Both the position numbers and the translations under genes were made by a program. 64,000 bases of DNA from an uncultured Pelagibacteraceae bacterium. Lineage in GTDB: Bacteria; Pseudomonadota; Alphaproteobacteria; Pelagibacterales; Pelagibacteraceae. The notes beneath the pieces were generated by a model. It was not told where the DNA came from, ran no database searches, and was given only the letters and a program-made list of their open reading frames with translations. The DNA lies in assembly GCA_902620585.1 (NCBI GenBank), contig CACNJC010000003.1, positions 1 to 64,000 on the forward strand, given 5' to 3'. Positions 42,079 through 52,541 of the stretch are shown piece after piece. The stretch's first letter is position 1. Each line of letters opens with the position of its first letter.

Positions 42079-44463
42079 CTATTGTGTCCTAATTTCTTCT
42101 TTTGATTTATCTTTGCCTGTTAATTGATCAACCTCTACCCATTCGACTCTTTTTAGAGGTTTAGTTAGAGCAACTTTTAAAACTTCATCTACGTTTTTAA
42201 CTGGTATTATTTTCATTGTTTCAAGAATAGTTTTTGGAACTTCTGCTAAATCTTTTTTATTTTCCATTGGTATTAAAACTTTTTTTATGCCAGCTCTATG
42301 TGCAGCTAATAATTTTTCTTTTAACCCGCCTATTTGAAGAACCACGCCTCTCAAAGTTATCTCGCCTGTCATTGCGACTGTTTTATCAACTGGAATTTCT
42401 GTTATTGCAGAAATAATAGATGTAACCATTCCTACTCCCGCTGAAGGTCCGTCTTTAGGCGTTGCTCCTTCAGGCACATGGATATGAAAATCTTTTTTAT
42501 CGAAAATAGGTGGTATAATTCCATATTCTAAACTTTTTGATCTTATATAAGACTTAGCAGCTTTAACTGACTCTTGCATTACGTCACCAAGCTTTCCGGT
42601 AATTTGCATTTTTCCTTTACCGGGCATTATAGCAGACTCAATTTTTAAAATCTCTCCTCCAACCTCTGTCCAAGCTAAACCTGTAACGACACCTACTCTG
42701 TTTTCTTCTTCTATCTCACCATAATTAAATTTTTGTACTCCTAATAAATCTTTCATATCTTCTTCTTTAAGAGGATTATTTATTTTTTCATTGTTATCAA
42801 TTTTCTTAACTAGCTTTCTTGCAATTTTTGATATTTCTCTTTCAAGATTTCTCACGCCTGACTCTCTTGTGTAGTTTCTAATAATTTTTCGATTTATTGG
42901 TTCATTAATATTCCACTCTTCTTTTTTTAGTCCATTATTTTCACTTTGTTTTGGAATTAAAAACTTTTGAGATATGTTAACCTTTTCGTCCTCTGTGTAG
43001 CCAGATAATCTAATTACTTCCATTCTATCAAGTAACGGAGGTAATATATTAAGTGTATTTGCAGTAGTAACAAACATTACGTCTGACAAATCATAATCTA
43101 CTTCTAAATAGTGATCATTGAATTCTTTATTTTGTTCTGGATCCAGTGCCTCTAGTAGTGCAGACGAAGGATCGCCTCTATAATCATTGCCAACCTTATC
43201 AATTTCGTCTAACAAAAATAAAGGATTTCTAGTTCCAGCTTTTTTCATCATTTGAATTATTTTTCCTGGCAAAGAACCTATGTAAGTTCTTCTATGACCT
43301 CTAATTTCTGCTTCATCTCTTATACCTCCAAGAGAAATTCTAATAAATTTTCTATTGGTAGCCTTTGCGATAGATTTGCCTAGTGAAGTTTTTCCTACAC
43401 CTGGTGGACCAACTAAGCAAAGTATAGGTCCTTTCATTTTTTGTATTCTTTTTTGTACTGCTAAAAATTCGATTATTCTTTCTTTAACTTTTTCTAGTCC
43501 ATAATGATCCTCATCTAATATTTTTTGCGCATTCTTAAGATCAGTATTAATCTTTGATTTATTAGACCAAGGTAATTCAGTCATCCAATCTAAATAATTT
43601 CTAACCACAGTAGCTTCTGCAGACATAGGACTCATTGATTTAAGTTTTTTTAATTCAGATAAGCACTTTTCTTTAGCCAATTTTGGCATTTTAGCATTAG
43701 AAATGGCTTTTGATAAATTTGTTAATTCATCTTTTCCTTCATCTATCTCGCCTAATTCTTTTTGAATGGCTTTTAGTTGTTCATTTAAATAATACTCTCG
43801 TTGAGTTTTTTCCATTTGATTTTTCACTCTACCTCTTATTTTTTTCTCAACTGATAAGACACTAGTTTCTTTTTCAATGTACGTATGAATTTTTTCTAGT
43901 CTCTTTTTTAAATCAACCATTTCTAATAATTCTTGTTTTTCAAAAATTTGTATATTTAAATTTGAAGATAAATTATTAGCAATTTGCGAGGTATCTTTTA
44001 AATTTTTCAAATTATTTAAACCTTCATTAAAATCTCTTTTATTTAAAATTAATAATTTTTCATATTTTTTTACTAAGCCAGAAGCAAACAGTTCTAAATC
44101 CTTTGAAATGTTTGTATCTTCTATTATTTCTGCCTCACATTTAAGATATTTATCATCTTCATTGTTATATTTTAGAATTTTTACTCTTTTTTCTCCCTCC
44201 ACTAAAACTTTTACAGTGCCATCTGGAAGTTTTAAAAGTTGAAGAACCTTACTTAAACAACCGTATCCATAAAGATCTTTGGATTCAGGATCATCAATTT
44301 CAGAATTTTTTTGAGTAACCAAAACTATTGACTTATCTGATTTCATGACTTCCTGAAGAGCTTTGATTGATTTTTCTCTACCTACAAATAATGGAATTAC
44401 CATTGATGGAAAAATCACAATATCTCTTAACGGTAATAATGGTTTTATATAAGTTGGTTTCAT
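42079..44463 (-). CDS. lon: ATP-dependent protease Lon
   Basis: LPLRDIVIFPSMVIPLFVGR, GPPGVGKTSLGKSIA, catalytic PKDGPSAGVGM. Confidence 0.97.
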   Translation of the reverse strand: MKPTYIKPLLPLRDIVIFPSMVIPLFVGREKSIKALQEVMKSDKSIVLVTQKNSEIDDPESKDLYGYGCLSKVLQLLKLPDGTVKVLVEGEKRVKILKYNNEDDKYLKCEAEIIEDTNISKDLELFASGLVKKYEKLLILNKRDFNEGLNNLKNLKDTSQIANNLSSNLNIQIFEKQELLEMVDLKKRLEKIHTYIEKETSVLSVEKKIRGRVKNQMEKTQREYYLNEQLKAIQKELGEIDEGKDELTNLSKAISNAKMPKLAKEKCLSELKKLKSMSPMSAEATVVRNYLDWMTELPWSNKSKINTDLKNAQKILDEDHYGLEKVKERIIEFLAVQKRIQKMKGPILCLVGPPGVGKTSLGKSIAKATNRKFIRISLGGIRDEAEIRGHRRTYIGSLPGKIIQMMKKAGTRNPLFLLDEIDKVGNDYRGDPSSALLEALDPEQNKEFNDHYLEVDYDLSDVMFVTTANTLNILPPLLDRMEVIRLSGYTEDEKVNISQKFLIPKQSENNGLKKEEWNINEPINRKIIRNYTRESGVRNLEREISKIARKLVKKIDNNEKINNPLKEEDMKDLLGVQKFNYGEIEEENRVGVVTGLAWTEVGGEILKIESAIMPGKGKMQITGKLGDVMQESVKAAKSYIRSKSLEYGIIPPIFDKKDFHIHVPEGATPKDGPSAGVGMVTSIISAITEIPVDKTVAMTGEITLRGVVLQIGGLKEKLLAAHRAGIKKVLIPMENKKDLAEVPKTILETMKIIPVKNVDEVLKVALTKPLKRVEWVEVDQLTGKDKSKEEIRTQ

Positions 44464-44514
44464 AATTAGTTTATATGGTAATTAATATACAAATTTCAAG
44501 AAACAAATCAAAGC

Positions 44515-45768
44515 TTATGCCACAGATGTTGATTGTTTTTTGCCATAAGTAATTATAGGCTCTGATGTGCCTTTGACAGAAGACTTATCAATAGTTACTT
44601 TCATCACATCTTCCATATCAGGTAATTCAAACATTGTTTTTAAAAGAATATTTTCTAAAATAGATCTTAAACCTCTAGCACCTGTTTTTTTAGAAATAGC
44701 CTTTTTTGCAATTTCAATAATAGCGTCGTCATTGAATTCTAAATCTACGTTCTCAAATTCAAAAAGTCTTTGATATTGCTTTATCAGTGAATTTTTTGGC
44801 TCTTTTAAAATTCTAACTAAAGATTTTTCATCAAGATCATCTAGAGTTGCAATAATTGGCATCCTTCCAATGAACTCTGGTATTAAACCGTATTTGATTA
44901 AGTCTTCGGGCTCCAGTTGTTTCATTGTCTCAGACAGAGGTAATTCTTTATAACTTTTTACCTTAGCGCCAAATCCAATTGATGTACCTTTTCCTCTCCT
45001 GTCAATTAGTTTGTCAAGACCAGCGAATGCACCACCACAAATAAACAATATGTTCGTTGTATCAACCTGTAAAAATTCTTGTTGAGGATGTTTTCTGCCC
45101 CCTTGAGGTGGAACACTTGCAATAGTGCCTTCCATAATTTTTAATAAAGCTTGTTGAACACCTTCTCCTGAAACATCTCTCGTAATAGATGGGTTTTCTG
45201 CTTTTCTACTAATCTTATCAACTTCATCGATGTAAACTATTCCTCTTTGCGCTTTCTCAACATTATAATCAGCAGCCTGTAATAATTTAAGAATAATATT
45301 TTCCACATCTTCACCAACGTAGCCGGCTTCTGTCAGCGTAGTTGCATCGGCCATTGTAAAAGGCACATCTAAAATTCTCGCAAGTGTTTGAGCAAGTAAT
45401 GTTTTTCCGCATCCAGTAGGCCCAACCAAAAGAATATTTGATTTAGATAATTCTATATCTTTATTATTTTTAGTTTCATGATTTAGTCTTTTGTAATGGT
45501 TATGCACAGCTACTGATAAAATTTCTTTAGCGAATTTTTGTCCAATTACATATTCATCTAATACGCTACAAATTTCTTTTGGCGTAGGTACACCATCTTG
45601 ATGTTTAACTAGTGAACTTTTATTTTCTTCTTTAATGATGTCCATACAAAGTTCGACACATTCATCGCAAATAAAAACAGTCGGGCCTGCAATAAGTTTT
45701 CTTACTTCGTGTTGGCTTTTTCCACAAAAAGAACAATATAGAATATTTTTAGTATTTTTTTCACTCAT
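44515..45768 (-). CDS. clpX: ATP-dependent Clp protease ATP-binding subunit ClpX
   Basis: Zinc finger CSFCGKSQ...[34 protein letters not shown]. Confidence 0.97.
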   Translation of the reverse strand: MSEKNTKNILYCSFCGKSQHEVRKLIAGPTVFICDECVELCMDIIKEENKSSLVKHQDGVPTPKEICSVLDEYVIGQKFAKEILSVAVHNHYKRLNHETKNNKDIELSKSNILLVGPTGCGKTLLAQTLARILDVPFTMADATTLTEAGYVGEDVENIILKLLQAADYNVEKAQRGIVYIDEVDKISRKAENPSITRDVSGEGVQQALLKIMEGTIASVPPQGGRKHPQQEFLQVDTTNILFICGGAFAGLDKLIDRRGKGTSIGFGAKVKSYKELPLSETMKQLEPEDLIKYGLIPEFIGRMPIIATLDDLDEKSLVRILKEPKNSLIKQYQRLFEFENVDLEFNDDAIIEIAKKAISKKTGARGLRSILENILLKTMFELPDMEDVMKVTIDKSSVKGTSEPIITYGKKQSTSVA

Positions 45769-45847
45769 AACGAATCAATATAAACATAATAAATGTCTGA
45801 ATTATCGTTATCAAGTTGAAGTTGTAAGTAGGCCTATATATTGTGTT

Positions 45848-46459
45848 TTATTTTCTTTTTTCCACAACAGAATCAATTAAACCGAATTTTTTTGCATCCT
45901 CTGCGGTCATGAAATTATCACGCTCTAAAGCTTTGGAAATTTCATCAACTGATTTGCCAGTGTGCTTTGAATAGATCTTATTTAGCCTCTCTTTTAATGA
46001 AAGAATTTCTTTTGCATGAATTTGGATATCTGTTGCTTGACCTTGAAAACCTGCTGACGGCTGATGAACCATAATTCTAGAATTAGGTAACGAGTATCTT
46101 TTACCTTTTTCACCTGCTGCTAATAGAAATGATCCCATAGAGGATGCTTGCCCGATACACAAAGTTGAAACTGGGGAGTTGATATACTGCATAGTATCAT
46201 AAATTCCTAAACCTGCTGTTACTAATCCTCCAGGACTATTAATGTAAAAACTAATTTCTTTATTAGGATTTTCGGACTCTAAGAATAATAGCTGCGCTGT
46301 AACCAATGAAGCAACATTATCATTTACCGGTCCAACTAAGAAAACTATTCTTTCTTTTAACAGTCTTGAATAAATATCATAAGCTCGTTCTCCCTTACTA
46401 GTTTGCTCAACTACCATAGGAATAAGGCTGTTCATTTGTTCTTCGTAATCACGACTCAT
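45848..46459 (-). CDS. clpP: ATP-dependent Clp protease proteolytic subunit
   Basis: [42 protein letters not shown]. Confidence 0.97.
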   Translation of the reverse strand: MSRDYEEQMNSLIPMVVEQTSKGERAYDIYSRLLKERIVFLVGPVNDNVASLVTAQLLFLESENPNKEISFYINSPGGLVTAGLGIYDTMQYINSPVSTLCIGQASSMGSFLLAAGEKGKRYSLPNSRIMVHQPSAGFQGQATDIQIHAKEILSLKERLNKIYSKHTGKSVDEISKALERDNFMTAEDAKKFGLIDSVVEKRK

Positions 46460-46482
46460 AGTAGGGTTTATACAACTATTGG

Positions 46483-47859
46483 TTACTTTTTACTAATTTT
46501 TTTTGATTTTGCTTTATTTTTAATGCTAGTCTCATCCTTCTTTTTTATATCGCTTTGATCATTATTGGACTTATTGAACTGAGATATAATTTTTTCTGCT
46601 TCTTTTGAATTAACAATTTTAGTTTCAAGTTTAACTTTTGATTTAATCAATGTAATAATTTTTTCTTCGTAGATAGAGCCTTTTAAACTTTGCGAGGCTT
46701 GAGGGTTCTTTTGATAGTAATCGAGTACCATTTTTTCCTGTCCAGGCATTCCTTTAATTTGTTTTTGTATTTCATTTCTCACTTCATCATCTGAAACTTT
46801 TAAGTTATTTTTCTCTCCGTATTCATTAAGAAGTAAACCTAATTTTATTCTAGATTTGGCGATTTTTTCATTGTTGAATTTATGTTTTTCTTTATCCTCT
46901 TGTTTTAAATTTTGTGTCATTATAGAAATTTCTTGATCAATTAAATTTTTTGGAAGATCAATTTGATGATTTTTTTCTATTTGATCTAAAATCTCTTTTT
47001 TTGTAATTGAATTTAAAGCTTGTTTATACTGACTAGAAATTTGATTCTCAATTAATCGTTTTAAATCACTCAAATCTTTTGCTCCCATAATTTTTGCAAA
47101 ATTGTCATCAATTGTGTTCTCTTTAGGTGCTTTTACATTTAAAACTTTACATTCAAATTTAGCTTTTTTGTTCGCAAGTTCTTTTTTTGGGTGATTGGCT
47201 GGCAAAGACGCATCCAAACTTTTTATATCATTTTTTTTAACCCCAACTAATTGCTCATCGAAACCTTGTAAAAATAAATTTTTTCCAAGCTCTAATTGCA
47301 CACCTTTACCTTCGCTACCTTCAAATTTATTTCCATCAACTGTTGCTGAATAATCAAAAGTAACTTGGTCTCCAATTTTTGCCTTATCTTTTTCCTTTTT
47401 ATCTTCAAATTTTTTATTGTGTTTTGAAATTTCTTTTAACTTCTCATCAACTATTTTATCTTCTATTTTCACCTTATATTCAATAGCTGTATATTTTTCA
47501 AAAGATTTAAGTTTTATTTCGGGAAGTGAGTCAATTTGTAATTCATAATTCAAATCTTTACCTTCTCCAAAAGTTTTAAGGTCAATCTTAGGTTGGCCGG
47601 CAATTTTTATTTTTTTTTCTTCTATTGCTTTTGCAGATGTCTCTCTTAAAATTTTATCAATTACTTCTCCATAAATAGATTTTCCAAATTGACTTTTAAT
47701 AACTGATGGAGGAACTTTTCCAGTTCTAAAACCTTTAAGAGATACTTCTTTTTGTAATTCGTTTAACCTTTGACTCATTTTTTCTTGAATAGTTTTTTTG
47801 TCAATTATCACTGACAGAACTGTTCTTAGGCCTTTTTTTGATTGTACTTCTACTTTCAT
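46483..47859 (-). CDS. tig: Trigger factor
   Basis: [30 protein letters not shown] domain, clpP context. Track start at 47910 overlaps tRNA-Leu; ATG at 47859 ([10 protein letters not shown]) is the credible start. Confidence 0.93.
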   Translation of the reverse strand: MKVEVQSKKGLRTVLSVIIDKKTIQEKMSQRLNELQKEVSLKGFRTGKVPPSVIKSQFGKSIYGEVIDKILRETSAKAIEEKKIKIAGQPKIDLKTFGEGKDLNYELQIDSLPEIKLKSFEKYTAIEYKVKIEDKIVDEKLKEISKHNKKFEDKKEKDKAKIGDQVTFDYSATVDGNKFEGSEGKGVQLELGKNLFLQGFDEQLVGVKKNDIKSLDASLPANHPKKELANKKAKFECKVLNVKAPKENTIDDNFAKIMGAKDLSDLKRLIENQISSQYKQALNSITKKEILDQIEKNHQIDLPKNLIDQEISIMTQNLKQEDKEKHKFNNEKIAKSRIKLGLLLNEYGEKNNLKVSDDEVRNEIQKQIKGMPGQEKMVLDYYQKNPQASQSLKGSIYEEKIITLIKSKVKLETKIVNSKEAEKIISQFNKSNNDQSDIKKKDETSIKNKAKSKKISKK

Positions 47860-47868
47860 ATTTTTCTT

Positions 47869-47953
47869 TGGTGGGCAAGAAGAGACTCGAACTCTTAAGC
47901 CTTGCGGCACTGGTTTCTAAGACCAGCGCGTATACCAATTCCGCCACTTGCCC
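47869..47953 (-). tRNA. tRNA-Leu (anticodon TAG), CCA encoded
   Basis: Minus-strand GGGCAAGTGGCGGAATTGGTATACGCGCTGGTCTTAGAAACCAGTGCCGCAAGGCTTAAGAGTTCGAGTCTCTTCTTGCCCACCA; anticodon loop CTTAGAA, class II variable arm. Confidence 0.96.
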
Positions 47954-47970
47954 AAATTATTGTTGTTGTT

Positions 47971-49044
47971 TTATATATCAATTTTTTTTTCTGTTAAACG
48001 ATAAAGTCGACCATAAATTAAAGTATAAATAAATATTAAAGAAAAAAACCAGTACTTGCAAACTAGAGTATTCTCGGCAAAATATATGCTAGGTAAAACT
48101 AATATACAATAAACCAAGTTTATAGTTATTGAATTAGTGTAATTACTTTTATCAGGTCCAAAAATCTTGCTTATCTGGATAAAACTTAGCATGTGTAAAT
48201 GTTTGTCATCTGGAAATACAGGAGATTTATTTTGATAAATTTTTCTAAAAAAAGAAAAGAAAACTTCAAAAAATAAGTAGAAAAGTAAAATACATAAAAA
48301 GAATGAGGAGATATTTGAATTTAAGTTATTTGTAATAATAATATTTAATGCAACTAAAGATCCAAATAAATATGATCCGCTATCACCAAGAAACATTTTA
48401 GCTTTTGGAAAGTTAAAAAGTAGAAACGAAATTAAAATAATAATTTGTGATGTTAAAAAGAAAGAGAATTCCATGTGATTATTATTTAAATTTACAAAAA
48501 GTAAAATAGAATTAATAATAATTAGATTGATCGTTAGAAGACCGTTAAAACCATCAATTAAATTTGCCCCATTAATTATAAATAAAAAGCTTAATAATAC
48601 GAAAAAAACTGAAAAGACTTTATTTTCTAACCAAGAGTTCAAAAAAATTAAATCAACATTCTTAATTTCTATAGGAAGAAAGCTTATGAAAAATATTAAA
48701 AAAATTACCATTAATATCAATCTGGTATTTGGACTAATATTCATTTTTATATCGTCAAGAAAACCAATAATAAACAAAGTTGTGCATACTAAAATGTAAT
48801 CGACTGGTAAATTTGAAAATAAAAGATAATAAATACCAAAAAATAAAAATAAAGAAATTATGCTCGCAATTCCTCCACTGCGAGAAATCGGTTCGTTATG
48901 AAATGCTTGAGGTTTAGCAAAATCATTATCTAAAAGTGTACTATCATTAAATTTATAAAAAAATTTACTTATTATTAAGAATATAAAAAACGTTAAAAAT
49001 GCAAAAATTGATAAAAAACTTAATTCAACTGTATTTGGCTGCAT
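47971..49044 (-). CDS. WecA/MraY-family polyprenyl-phosphate phosphoglycosyl transferase
   Basis: Multi-TM; GFLDDIKMNISPNTRL, NGANLIDGFNGL, FLGDSGSYLFG, DDKHLHM. Confidence 0.87.
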   Translation of the reverse strand: MQPNTVELSFLSIFAFLTFFIFLIISKFFYKFNDSTLLDNDFAKPQAFHNEPISRSGGIASIISLFLFFGIYYLLFSNLPVDYILVCTTLFIIGFLDDIKMNISPNTRLILMVIFLIFFISFLPIEIKNVDLIFLNSWLENKVFSVFFVLLSFLFIINGANLIDGFNGLLTINLIIINSILLFVNLNNNHMEFSFFLTSQIIILISFLLFNFPKAKMFLGDSGSYLFGSLVALNIIITNNLNSNISSFFLCILLFYLFFEVFFSFFRKIYQNKSPVFPDDKHLHMLSFIQISKIFGPDKSNYTNSITINLVYCILVLPSIYFAENTLVCKYWFFSLIFIYTLIYGRLYRLTEKKIDI

Positions 49045-49932
49045 TTATCTTTTTAAACCTTTGTTGTTTTTTTTTACTATATAAATCCCTAGAATTATTA
49101 TAAACAATGAGATTATAACTCTCCAAGTAATAATTTCATCCATTAAAAAATATCCAAATAAAACTCCAAAAATCGGAATTAAATATGCCACCTGTGTCTG
49201 AAAAACTAAACCGTTGACTGTTAATATTCTGAATCTGATTAACCAAGCAAGTCCAGTTGCAACTACTCCTAGATATAAAAGAGATAAAGTAGACTCTATT
49301 GATGGATTTAAATTCCAAGGTTCTTCAAATATCATTGCCACAGGAAATAAAAAAATTACTGACCAAAGCGTTGTTGATGTGGTTACATTCTCATTTCCTT
49401 TCGCTTTCAATTTTAATGTTAAAATTCCCCCAATAGAGTAAAAAGTAGAGCCTAGGATAGTTATAAGTACAAATATATAGTTGCTCTCGTTGATTATTAA
49501 TTTATCAAAAAATAGAAACAAAATTCCTAAAAATCCTACTATAATTCCAATTGATTTTAAAAAAGTTATTTTTTCATCCTTTGTAAAAAAATGAGCAAGT
49601 ATTGATCCACTCATTGGAGTAGTGCTCATAAGCATTGCAGCTAGATAACTATTAATTTTAGAGGTTCCAACTGCAATTAAAGTGAAAGGAATAGCAATAT
49701 TACATAAACCAATTACTGCATAGGGTTTCCAATTTTTTGAAAACGCTTGGATCTTAATTTTTTTGTACCAACAAAGCATCAATAGTGGCAGGCTGGCAAA
49801 AATTACTCTTATCAAAGCTAGAGTAAAAGGATCATAAGAGTACGTAGCGATTTTGATATTGAAAAATGATGATCCCCAAATTAACCCGAGAGCCATTAAA
49901 AGTAATATATCAATTGAATTTGCTTCTCTCAT
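49045..49932 (-). CDS. EamA/DMT-family transporter
   Basis: Ten-TM pattern; LGLIWGSSFFNIKIA, LGVVATGLAWLIRFR. Start at internal ATG (MREANSID) preferred over 50022. Confidence 0.85.
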   Translation of the reverse strand: MREANSIDILLLMALGLIWGSSFFNIKIATYSYDPFTLALIRVIFASLPLLMLCWYKKIKIQAFSKNWKPYAVIGLCNIAIPFTLIAVGTSKINSYLAAMLMSTTPMSGSILAHFFTKDEKITFLKSIGIIVGFLGILFLFFDKLIINESNYIFVLITILGSTFYSIGGILTLKLKAKGNENVTTSTTLWSVIFLFPVAMIFEEPWNLNPSIESTLSLLYLGVVATGLAWLIRFRILTVNGLVFQTQVAYLIPIFGVLFGYFLMDEIITWRVIISLFIIILGIYIVKKNNKGLKR

Positions 49933-50054
49933 TTCAAGTAATGATTGTGTTATGAATAAAATGCATAGCTGATATATACTAATTATTATATATTGAAAGC
50001 AATACTTATGTATGTTCAACAAAATTTAAGCATAAATATAGGATACAAAATTAA

Positions 50055-51461
50055 ATGAGTTCAAAAGATATTCTTAAGTTAATCAAAGACAAACAAGTAG
50101 AGTTTGTTGATTTAAGGTTTACAGATCCTAGAGGAAAGCTTCAACACGTAACAATGGATGCTACAATTGTTGATGAAGAATTGTTAAATGACGGTGTGTT
50201 TTTTGACGGGTCTTCAATTGCAGGTTGGAAGGCTATTAATCAGTCAGACATGCTTTTAAAACCTGACTTAACTAGACCTATTATCGATCCATTTAATTCT
50301 CATACAACACTTAATATTTTTTGTGATATTCTTGATGCAGTAAAAAAAGATCCCTACGAGAGAGATCCAAGAGGAACTGCTAAAAAAGCAGAGGCTTATT
50401 TAAAAAAATCTGGAATTGGAGATAAATCTTATTTTGGTCCTGAACCAGAATTTTTCGTGTTCGACGACGTTAGATTTAAAAATGATATGAACGAGACAAG
50501 TTTTAGTATTGATAGCTCTGAAGGTCCATACAATACTGGAAAAAAATATGAAAATGGTAATATGGGTCACAGACCTGGAATTAAAGGAGGGTACTTTCCT
50601 GTTCCTCCTGTAGACAGTGCTCAAGATATGAGAGGAGAGTATTTAAAAGCTCTTAGAGACATGGGTGTTAAAGTAGAAAAACACCACCACGAAGTTGCAC
50701 CTAGTCAACACGAGTTAGGTATGTATTTTGGAACATTAACTAATATGGCTGATAATCTTCAACTTTATAAATATGCAGTTCAAATGGTTACACATTCTTT
50801 TGGTAAGACAGCCACTTTTATGCCTAAACCTGTAAAAGGTGATAATGGATCAGGTATGCACTGTCACCAATCGATTTGGAAAGGAAATACACCAGTATTT
50901 ATGGGTAATGAGTATTCAGGTTTATCAAAAACAGCTTTATACTATATTGGGGGAATCCTAAAACATGCTAAAGCTATCAACGCTTTTTCTAATGCTACTA
51001 CGAATAGCTACAAAAGACTGATACCTGGTTTTGAAGCTCCTGTAATTTTAGCCTACTCGGCAAGGAATAGATCTGCATCATGTAGAATTCCAATCATAAA
51101 TAACCCTAAAGCAGCACGAATGGAAATTAGATTCCCAGATGCAGCTGGAAATCCTTACTTAACATTCGCCTCAATGTTGATGGCGGGAATCGATGGAATT
51201 AAAAATAAAATTGACCCTGGCAAGTCTTTCGATAAAGATTTGTATACTCTATCTGAAGATGAAGTGAAAAAATTACCTACAGTATGTGGGTCGCTAAGAG
51301 AAGCAATGCAAAATTTAGATAAAGATAGAAAATTTTTAATTGAGGGAGGTGTTTTTACTGACGATCAGATCGATGCTTATATAGATTTAAAATTTCAAGA
51401 AATTTATAAATTTGAGCATACTCCACACCCTATAGAATTTGAAATGTATTATAGCGGTTAA
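50055..51461 (+). CDS. glnA: Glutamine synthetase type I
   Basis: FVDLRFTDPRGKLQHVT, FDGSSIAGW, HHHEVAPSQHELG, KPVKGDNGSGMHCHQS, C-terminal KDLYTLSEDE retains the adenylylatable-Tyr context. Confidence 0.97.
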   Translation: MSSKDILKLIKDKQVEFVDLRFTDPRGKLQHVTMDATIVDEELLNDGVFFDGSSIAGWKAINQSDMLLKPDLTRPIIDPFNSHTTLNIFCDILDAVKKDPYERDPRGTAKKAEAYLKKSGIGDKSYFGPEPEFFVFDDVRFKNDMNETSFSIDSSEGPYNTGKKYENGNMGHRPGIKGGYFPVPPVDSAQDMRGEYLKALRDMGVKVEKHHHEVAPSQHELGMYFGTLTNMADNLQLYKYAVQMVTHSFGKTATFMPKPVKGDNGSGMHCHQSIWKGNTPVFMGNEYSGLSKTALYYIGGILKHAKAINAFSNATTNSYKRLIPGFEAPVILAYSARNRSASCRIPIINNPKAARMEIRFPDAAGNPYLTFASMLMAGIDGIKNKIDPGKSFDKDLYTLSEDEVKKLPTVCGSLREAMQNLDKDRKFLIEGGVFTDDQIDAYIDLKFQEIYKFEHTPHPIEFEMYYSG

Positions 51462-51464
51462 TTT

Positions 51465-51800
51465 TTAAATTTTAAAAGACTCGCCGCAACCACATCGTTC
51501 AGTTTCATTTGGATTTTTGAAAATAAATTGTGATGTAAATTTATCTTTTTTATAATCCATTTCTGTTCCTAAAAGATACATTATAGCTTTAGGGTCAATA
51601 AATACTTTAACCCCCTTATCCTCTATTACTTCTTCGTTAGGCCTGATATTTGTTGCGTATTCCATAATATAAGACATTCCGGCACAACCTCCAGACTTTA
51701 CTCCAACTCTAACTCCAATAGTCGAATTTTTTGCTTGGGACATAATTTCTTTTATTCTGCTAACAGCTTTATCGCTTAATTTAATTATTTTTTCGCTCAT
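51465..51800 (-). CDS. sufA: HesB/IscA-type iron-sulfur assembly protein
   Basis: GVRVGVKSGGCAGMSY and C-terminal CGCGESF. Confidence 0.88.
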   Translation of the reverse strand: MSEKIIKLSDKAVSRIKEIMSQAKNSTIGVRVGVKSGGCAGMSYIMEYATNIRPNEEVIEDKGVKVFIDPKAIMYLLGTEMDYKKDKFTSQFIFKNPNETERCGCGESFKI

Positions 51801-52096
51801 AAATTTAATTCCAATTTAGCTGCATCTGACATCTTCTCTTTAGACCAAGGAGGATCCCAAACCAATTTAAGATCAACATCTGAAACACCATCAATAGCTA
51901 GTATATTATTTTTAACCATTTTTGGCAAACTATCTGCAACTGGGCAATTTGGTGAAGTTAATGTCATATCAATATTAACTTTTTTGTCGATAATTTCTAT
52001 TTTGTAAATTAAACCAAGCTCATAAATATTCACTGGAATTTCAGGATCATAGACTTTTTTAATTTCAGAAATTACTTTTTCTTTTAGATCGCACAT
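51797..52096 (-). CDS. SufT / MIP18-family (DUF59) Fe-S assembly protein
   Basis: KKVYDPEIPVNIYELGLIY, TLTSPNCPVADSLP, VWDPPWSKEKMSD. ATG at 52096 preferred over 52132. Confidence 0.9.
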   Translation of the reverse strand: MCDLKEKVISEIKKVYDPEIPVNIYELGLIYKIEIIDKKVNIDMTLTSPNCPVADSLPKMVKNNILAIDGVSDVDLKLVWDPPWSKEKMSDAAKLELNL

Positions 52097-52097
52097 A

Positions 52098-52541
52098 TTA
52101 ATTTTTTTTTTCAATTGCAGATAACAAGGCATGCCAAGCCATTGTAGCGCATTTTATCCTCATTGGAAATTCTTGCACTCCAGACAGAGAATTAATTGTA
52201 GTTATTTGGTCCTCTGAAAGACTATTTAAACTAATCTTACTTTTATTTTTAAGCATATTTAAAAAATTATTTGTTATATTTTTTGTAAAAGTTATGTCCC
52301 TTCCTTTTAATGTGTCAGTTAAAATTGATGCTGAGGCCAATGATATAGCGCATCCTTCTCCTTCAAAACTTAAACCTTTTATGTTTTTATCTTTGTCTAA
52401 ATTTAAGTAAATATGAACCTTGTCACCACATAAAGGATTGTGGGCTTTTGCATCATGATTGTAGTCTTTGCACTTTCCTTTGTTACGAGGATTTTTTGCG
52501 TGGTCTAAAATTATTTCTTGGTATAGTTGTTTTAATTCCAT
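52098..52541 (-). CDS. sufU: SufU/IscU-like Fe-S scaffold/sulfur transfer protein
   Basis: LYQEIILDHAKNPRNKG, NPLCGDKVHIY, GEGCAISLASAS, C-terminal RIKCATMAWHAL. Confidence 0.88.
   Translation of the reverse strand: MELKQLYQEIILDHAKNPRNKGKCKDYNHDAKAHNPLCGDKVHIYLNLDKDKNIKGLSFEGEGCAISLASASILTDTLKGRDITFTKNITNNFLNMLKNKSKISLNSLSEDQITTINSLSGVQEFPMRIKCATMAWHALLSAIEKKN

Noticed and set aside
47860-47910. N-terminal extension of trigger factor (MPQGLRVRVSSCPPKKN) in the ORF track
   Set aside because: It is translation of the 3' half of tRNA-Leu; the credible start is ATG at 47859.
49933-50054. Possible sigma-54/NtrC site or glutamine riboswitch upstream of glnA
   Set aside because: I looked for TGGCAC-N5-TTGC and for a convincing riboswitch fold and saw only AT-rich imperfect palindromes.
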